DNA of 46,983 nt, taken from the NCBI GenBank assembly GCA_030693065.1, contig JAUYBL010000005.1, positions 1-46,983 of the forward strand, in the 5' to 3' direction. Below the pieces are notes generated by a model. That model searched no databases. It had not been told where the DNA came from and saw nothing but the letters and a program-made list of their open reading frames with translations. A program made the position numbers and the translations under genes. This document shows positions 44,223 through 46,983 of the stretch, piece after piece (position 1 is the stretch's first letter; every line of letters starts with the position of its first letter). The DNA comes from Methylococcaceae bacterium. GTDB lineage: Bacteria > Pseudomonadota > Gammaproteobacteria > Methylococcales > Methylomonadaceae.

Positions 44223-44328
44223 TATTAGCGAGTAGGGTACGCACCGCGTACCAACTTCAAACATCCCTTTGCAAAATAACCCAAAAGGTACACTGTGCGT
44301 ACCTTACCTAGTTTGACTTTCATTCAAA

Positions 44329-44365
44329 TTTCGTTCGTCCTGAGCTGGTCGAAGAATGAGCGAAA
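44329..44365. repeat. Palindromic dispersed repeat after the carotenoid genes
   Basis: TTTCGTTC (44329-44336) opposes GAGCGAAA (44358-44365) around GTCCTGAGCTGGTCGAAGAAT. The core CTGAGCTGGTCGAAG is close to the family at 36382-36413. It is the 3' part of a 180-base gap that also has GGTACGCACCGCGTACC (about 44237) and no gene. Confidence 0.55.
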
Positions 44366-44404
44366 TCGGCGCAACTCAACTGATTTTATCCAGTAAATAG
44401 TTTG

Positions 44405-45226
44405 ATGAACATTTCAGTTGTCATACCCACCTACAACCGCTGTGACTTTTTGCGACGAGCACTTTTATCGGTAGTTGCGCAAACCTTACAGCCCACAGAA
44501 ATCATAGTGGTTGATGACGGCTCTAGCGATTCTACAGCCGTGATGATTCGTGATGAATTTCCAGAAATAAAGTATTACCGTCAGGAAAACTACGGTGTCA
44601 GTAGCGCTCGCAATCTTGGCATACAGCACGCAATAGGCGATTGGATTGCACTATTGGACTCCGATGATGAATGGCTGCCTGAAAAACTGGCCATGCAAAC
44701 TGCCGCGTTGTTCGCCGCTCCTGAAAGCAAAATTTGCCACACCGAAGAGCAATGGATACGCAATGGGGTCCGCGTCAATCCAGCCAAACAATATATAAAG
44801 CCAGGCGGCTGGATATTTAAAGAATGCCTGCCGTTATGCGCGATTTCACCATCGACCGTGATGATTCATCGATCGGTATTTGACGATGTCGGGTTGTTCG
44901 ATACCGATTTACCCGCCTGCGAAGACTACGATTTGTGGTTGAGAATCACCACCAAATACCCGGTGTTATTGGTTGCAGAGCCGCAAATAAAAAAGCACGG
45001 CGGCCATCAAGATCAGCTAACGCAACTGCATTGGGGGATGGACAGGTTTCGTATAGCTTCACTGCAAAAAATCATTGATGCAGGTCAGTTATCAACTGAA
45101 AACCAGCAAGCGGCAGTCGGCATGTTGTTGAAGAAAGCGGAAATTTATTTAAATGGCGTGATAAAGCGTGGAAAAGAGCAGGAAATAAATTACTACCGAA
45201 AGCTTATAAAACGTCACGTTGATTAA
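44405..45226 (+). CDS. Family 2 glycosyltransferase
   Basis: A 273-residue GT-A enzyme starting at the ATG at 44405. It has the nucleotide-sugar motif EIIVVDDGSSDSTAV (residues about 34-48), NYGVSSARNLGIQHA and the metal-binding DxD-type block 'ALLDSDDEWLPEKL'. 'ACEDYDLWLRI' is the usual acceptor-side ED motif. It transfers sugar from a nucleotide donor to an unknown acceptor on the cytoplasmic face. It lies 180 bases after the carotenoid oxidase on the same strand; glycosylation of a diapocarotenoic acid, as CrtQ does in staphylococci, is a reasonable but untested idea. Sugar polymer synthesis is the alternative. Confidence 0.85.
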   Translation: MNISVVIPTYNRCDFLRRALLSVVAQTLQPTEIIVVDDGSSDSTAVMIRDEFPEIKYYRQENYGVSSARNLGIQHAIGDWIALLDSDDEWLPEKLAMQTAALFAAPESKICHTEEQWIRNGVRVNPAKQYIKPGGWIFKECLPLCAISPSTVMIHRSVFDDVGLFDTDLPACEDYDLWLRITTKYPVLLVAEPQIKKHGGHQDQLTQLHWGMDRFRIASLQKIIDAGQLSTENQQAAVGMLLKKAEIYLNGVIKRGKEQEINYYRKLIKRHVD

Positions 45227-45360
45227 TTTTGCCTTGGATTACTAAAGACTCGCTGATCTTGCGGTTTGGTATGTTTTAGAGCATTTGCCGGGAATCGAGA
45301 TACATCGCTCGCAAACGATGGGCTTTCTTTGTCAGCCCATTAGCGTAATTCTATGAATAA

Positions 45361-46614
45361 TCATTCGAATCTAGCCCCTTTGATGCTTGAAAGATAAAGA
45401 GCCATAGCGCCTTCGGGGGTTGCTGCACTAAGAGTGGTTTTGAATTGATAACCCTTTGATAAGAGATTGCTTTCCCTCCATGAATTTCCGTTCATACCAA
45501 GAACTACAGAAACAACAATGGACACAATAGAACCAAATGCACTTATTGCCTGCGCCTCCTCACCATAGGAATCTAAAGCGATTAGTTGAATAAAAATGGC
45601 TATCCCGAGTAAAGCACCGCCAATAGCCCACAATTTTTTATAAAGTGCCCATAAACCACCAAAAAAGAAGGCCGGCCATGACCATCCCTGCTTGACTACT
45701 TCAACCAAACCGGAGGGATGCTGAAAAACCTTGTACTGTTTCGCATTCTTCAAATTTATAGCCGCGCCAACATCTTGGTTTACTGAATTATTTGCCTCAT
45801 TAGTCCAGCTGCCTGATTCAACAGGAGGAATTTTTTCTGGCTTTTTCGGTTCTTCAGGTTGGTTATTTGTGTCTTTATAGTTATCGTTTCTTGTTCGGTT
45901 TTGGTCGATTGCTGCACCATGGCCCGTATCATTAACTATAACTTTTTTAAATAGAAGATCGATTTCATCAGCGGTTTTAGCAAGAAGATCATCGCGTTGT
46001 CTCAACCGGTGGAGCAGTTCTTGAATTTCTGATAAATCTTCCGGCGACTGGTTGCCGTTAAGACGTTTTTTTACGTCAAGGACAATAGCTGCCTGCTCCT
46101 CAAAACTTAAGGTTTTAGTTGCCAGGATTTTTTCTTGCAAAATACTAAGGTAAGAAACCGGGATAACCGGCGGTTCCGGCAAAGGATCGGGAAGCGGGTT
46201 TGGGGTAGGCAAGTTTTTGATCGCTTTGACCAGACGTTTAAAAGCATCCTTGTCTTGCTGCCGGGAATCTATGTACTGAATTTCATTCAAGGCACTTGGT
46301 AGACGAGAGACATTCACTTTATCAGACAACAAAACGGGAAGAATCAGCTTTTTGAGTTTATTGGCGTAACCTATTTCTTCCAAACAGGCTTCAGATTCCA
46401 ATGAGTTGGGAGTCAGCGCGAAGATAAATATTTCGCTTTTGCGTATGTTTTCCAGAATGTGATCCCACCAGTTCTGCCCGCCGGTTAATGCTTGATCAAA
46501 CCATACGCTATAACCTAATTCCTCCAGATCCCCAGTCAATGTCTTCACTGTCTCCAGATCACGGCGGTTATAACTGATGAAAACTGAATTTTTCTGGATA
46601 ATTTCTTGTTCCAT
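45361..46614 (-). CDS. TIR domain protein fused to DUF2628 membrane domain
   Basis: A 417-residue protein. The TIR domain spans about residues 9-135: SVFISYNRRDLETVKTL, 'YSVWFDQALTGGQNWW' and 'ALTPNSLESEACLEEIGYA', where Glu80 lies at the position of the catalytic Glu of TIR NADases (S-x-x-C-x-x-E). A Pro-rich linker (residues 136-152) and a helical segment (155-225) follow. Residues about 295-385 form a DUF2628-like membrane domain: 'GWSWPAFFFGGLWALYKKLW' followed by two helices. TIR proteins of bacteria commonly deplete NAD or make signals in anti-phage defence. No partner gene (Thoeris-type or otherwise) is visible beside it. Confidence 0.85.
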   Translation of the reverse strand: MEQEIIQKNSVFISYNRRDLETVKTLTGDLEELGYSVWFDQALTGGQNWWDHILENIRKSEIFIFALTPNSLESEACLEEIGYANKLKKLILPVLLSDKVNVSRLPSALNEIQYIDSRQQDKDAFKRLVKAIKNLPTPNPLPDPLPEPPVIPVSYLSILQEKILATKTLSFEEQAAIVLDVKKRLNGNQSPEDLSEIQELLHRLRQRDDLLAKTADEIDLLFKKVIVNDTGHGAAIDQNRTRNDNYKDTNNQPEEPKKPEKIPPVESGSWTNEANNSVNQDVGAAINLKNAKQYKVFQHPSGLVEVVKQGWSWPAFFFGGLWALYKKLWAIGGALLGIAIFIQLIALDSYGEEAQAISAFGSIVSIVVSVVLGMNGNSWRESNLLSKGYQFKTTLSAATPEGAMALYLSSIKGARFE

Positions 46615-46962
46615 GGCCTGATACCGTTGTTGGGTTTAAATCGCTGTGTTTGTTTATCAAAATAGAATGTTGATAGCAAGCTGTTTGTGTTTGACAAAAT
46701 CAAAGGAAATCATAGGGGGCATACTCGAATGGCACTTAGTTAAGCTTTTTCGGATGATCATTTTTTTCACGTCCTCCCTTGCTTCGCTTCTTGTTTTGGT
46801 CAATAACGGGTAATACCAATCACAATATATTTTTAATTAATCCGGCGAATTCGTATCATAAGTGCATAACCCGTTTAACGAATCGGGATAGTGCTTACTC
46901 CATGAGTTCAGGAGCAAGATGTGGTAAAAAGTCTCCCGAAACATCACTGACGGGAGAGCTTC
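46615..46962. other. Intergenic region with MITE-like end and IS left flank
   Basis: About 350 bases with no gene. ATACCAATCACAATA at 46813-46827 matches the end of the elements at 17733-17821 and 30911-31230 over about 13 of 15 bases. The rest of that element is absent; AATTAATCCGGCGAATTCG and the probable left part of an IS follow. The short span 46700-46800 is plain AT-rich sequence. A hairpin at about 46932-46956 (GTCTCCCG/CGGGAG) precedes the transposase start. Confidence 0.5.
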
Positions 46963-46983
46963 ATGGCTTACACACACCTTACC
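46963..46983 (+). CDS. IS30-type transposase N-terminus (partial)
   Basis: Only seven codons are in the window: MAYTHLT. IS30-family transposases commonly begin 'M-x-YTHLT' followed by 'xxERYQI', and the gene would continue beyond the right edge. GGGAGAGC lies just before the ATG. The call rests on this short but characteristic start. Confidence 0.5.

Noticed and set aside
1-46983. tRNA, rRNA genes and CRISPR arrays
   Set aside because: No cloverleaf-like or T-arm consensus, rRNA segment or regularly spaced repeat was noticed by eye; a covariance search would be decisive.

Overview
The window looks like chromosomal DNA of a gammaproteobacterial methanotroph (Methylococcales; Methylomonas or Methylobacter type). 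The main clue is a crtN - aldehyde dehydrogenase - crtP-like cluster (39.6-44.2 kb), the C30 carotenoid arrangement known from Methylomonas. GlnS, RlmJ, CysD/CysN, LexA/UvrA and an MscK-type channel fit a gammaproteobacterium. This assignment is inferred from gene content; no 16S or other marker RNA is present.

Layout. 0-4.1 kb is accessory: the start of a transposase at the left edge, a DnaJ-like protein, a ribbon-helix-helix/MazF toxin-antitoxin pair, and a PEP-CTERM surface protein between two copies of a dispersed repeat. 4.1-12.3 kb is a one-strand block of six genes: a lipoprotein alpha/beta hydrolase, two overlapping small lipoprotein genes, a GH19 lysozyme/chitinase-like enzyme, a class 3 lipase and a 997-residue patatin-like phospholipase with a multi-pass membrane insert. 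This is the best candidate for an undescribed system: several predicted lipid- and wall-degrading enzymes with lipoprotein partners and no obvious housekeeping role. 12.5-15.4 kb holds a convergent LuxR-type response regulator and hybrid histidine kinase, separated by an ORF-like dispersed repeat.

15.5-38.9 kb is mostly core: a SnoaL-like protein, glnS, rlmJ, an RMD1/YagE protein, an MscK-like channel, a beta-CASP nuclease, an L,D-transpeptidase, lexA with a small membrane-protein gene behind it, uvrA, a rhomboid protease, cysD-DUF4124-cysN and an ABC exporter pair. Three points stand out. The lexA promoter carries two inverted copies of the alphaproteobacterial-type direct-repeat SOS box (GTTC-N7-GTTC). 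A 50-residue membrane protein is probably co-transcribed with lexA. The C-terminus of CysN looks like a collapsed APS-kinase domain without its P-loop.

39-47 kb carries an ICMT-like methyltransferase, the carotenoid cluster, a family 2 glycosyltransferase, a TIR-DUF2628 fusion protein and the start of an IS30-type transposase at the right edge.

Small mobile repeats are a theme. A MITE-like element of about 90 bp abuts rlmJ. A second copy next to uvrA is interrupted by a different 220 bp element with a clean 9 bp target duplication. A palindromic repeat (GAGCTTGTCGAA type) occurs between genes and once in frame inside the ABC permease. No tRNA, rRNA or CRISPR array was seen. All assignments come from reading motifs by eye; no database search was run.
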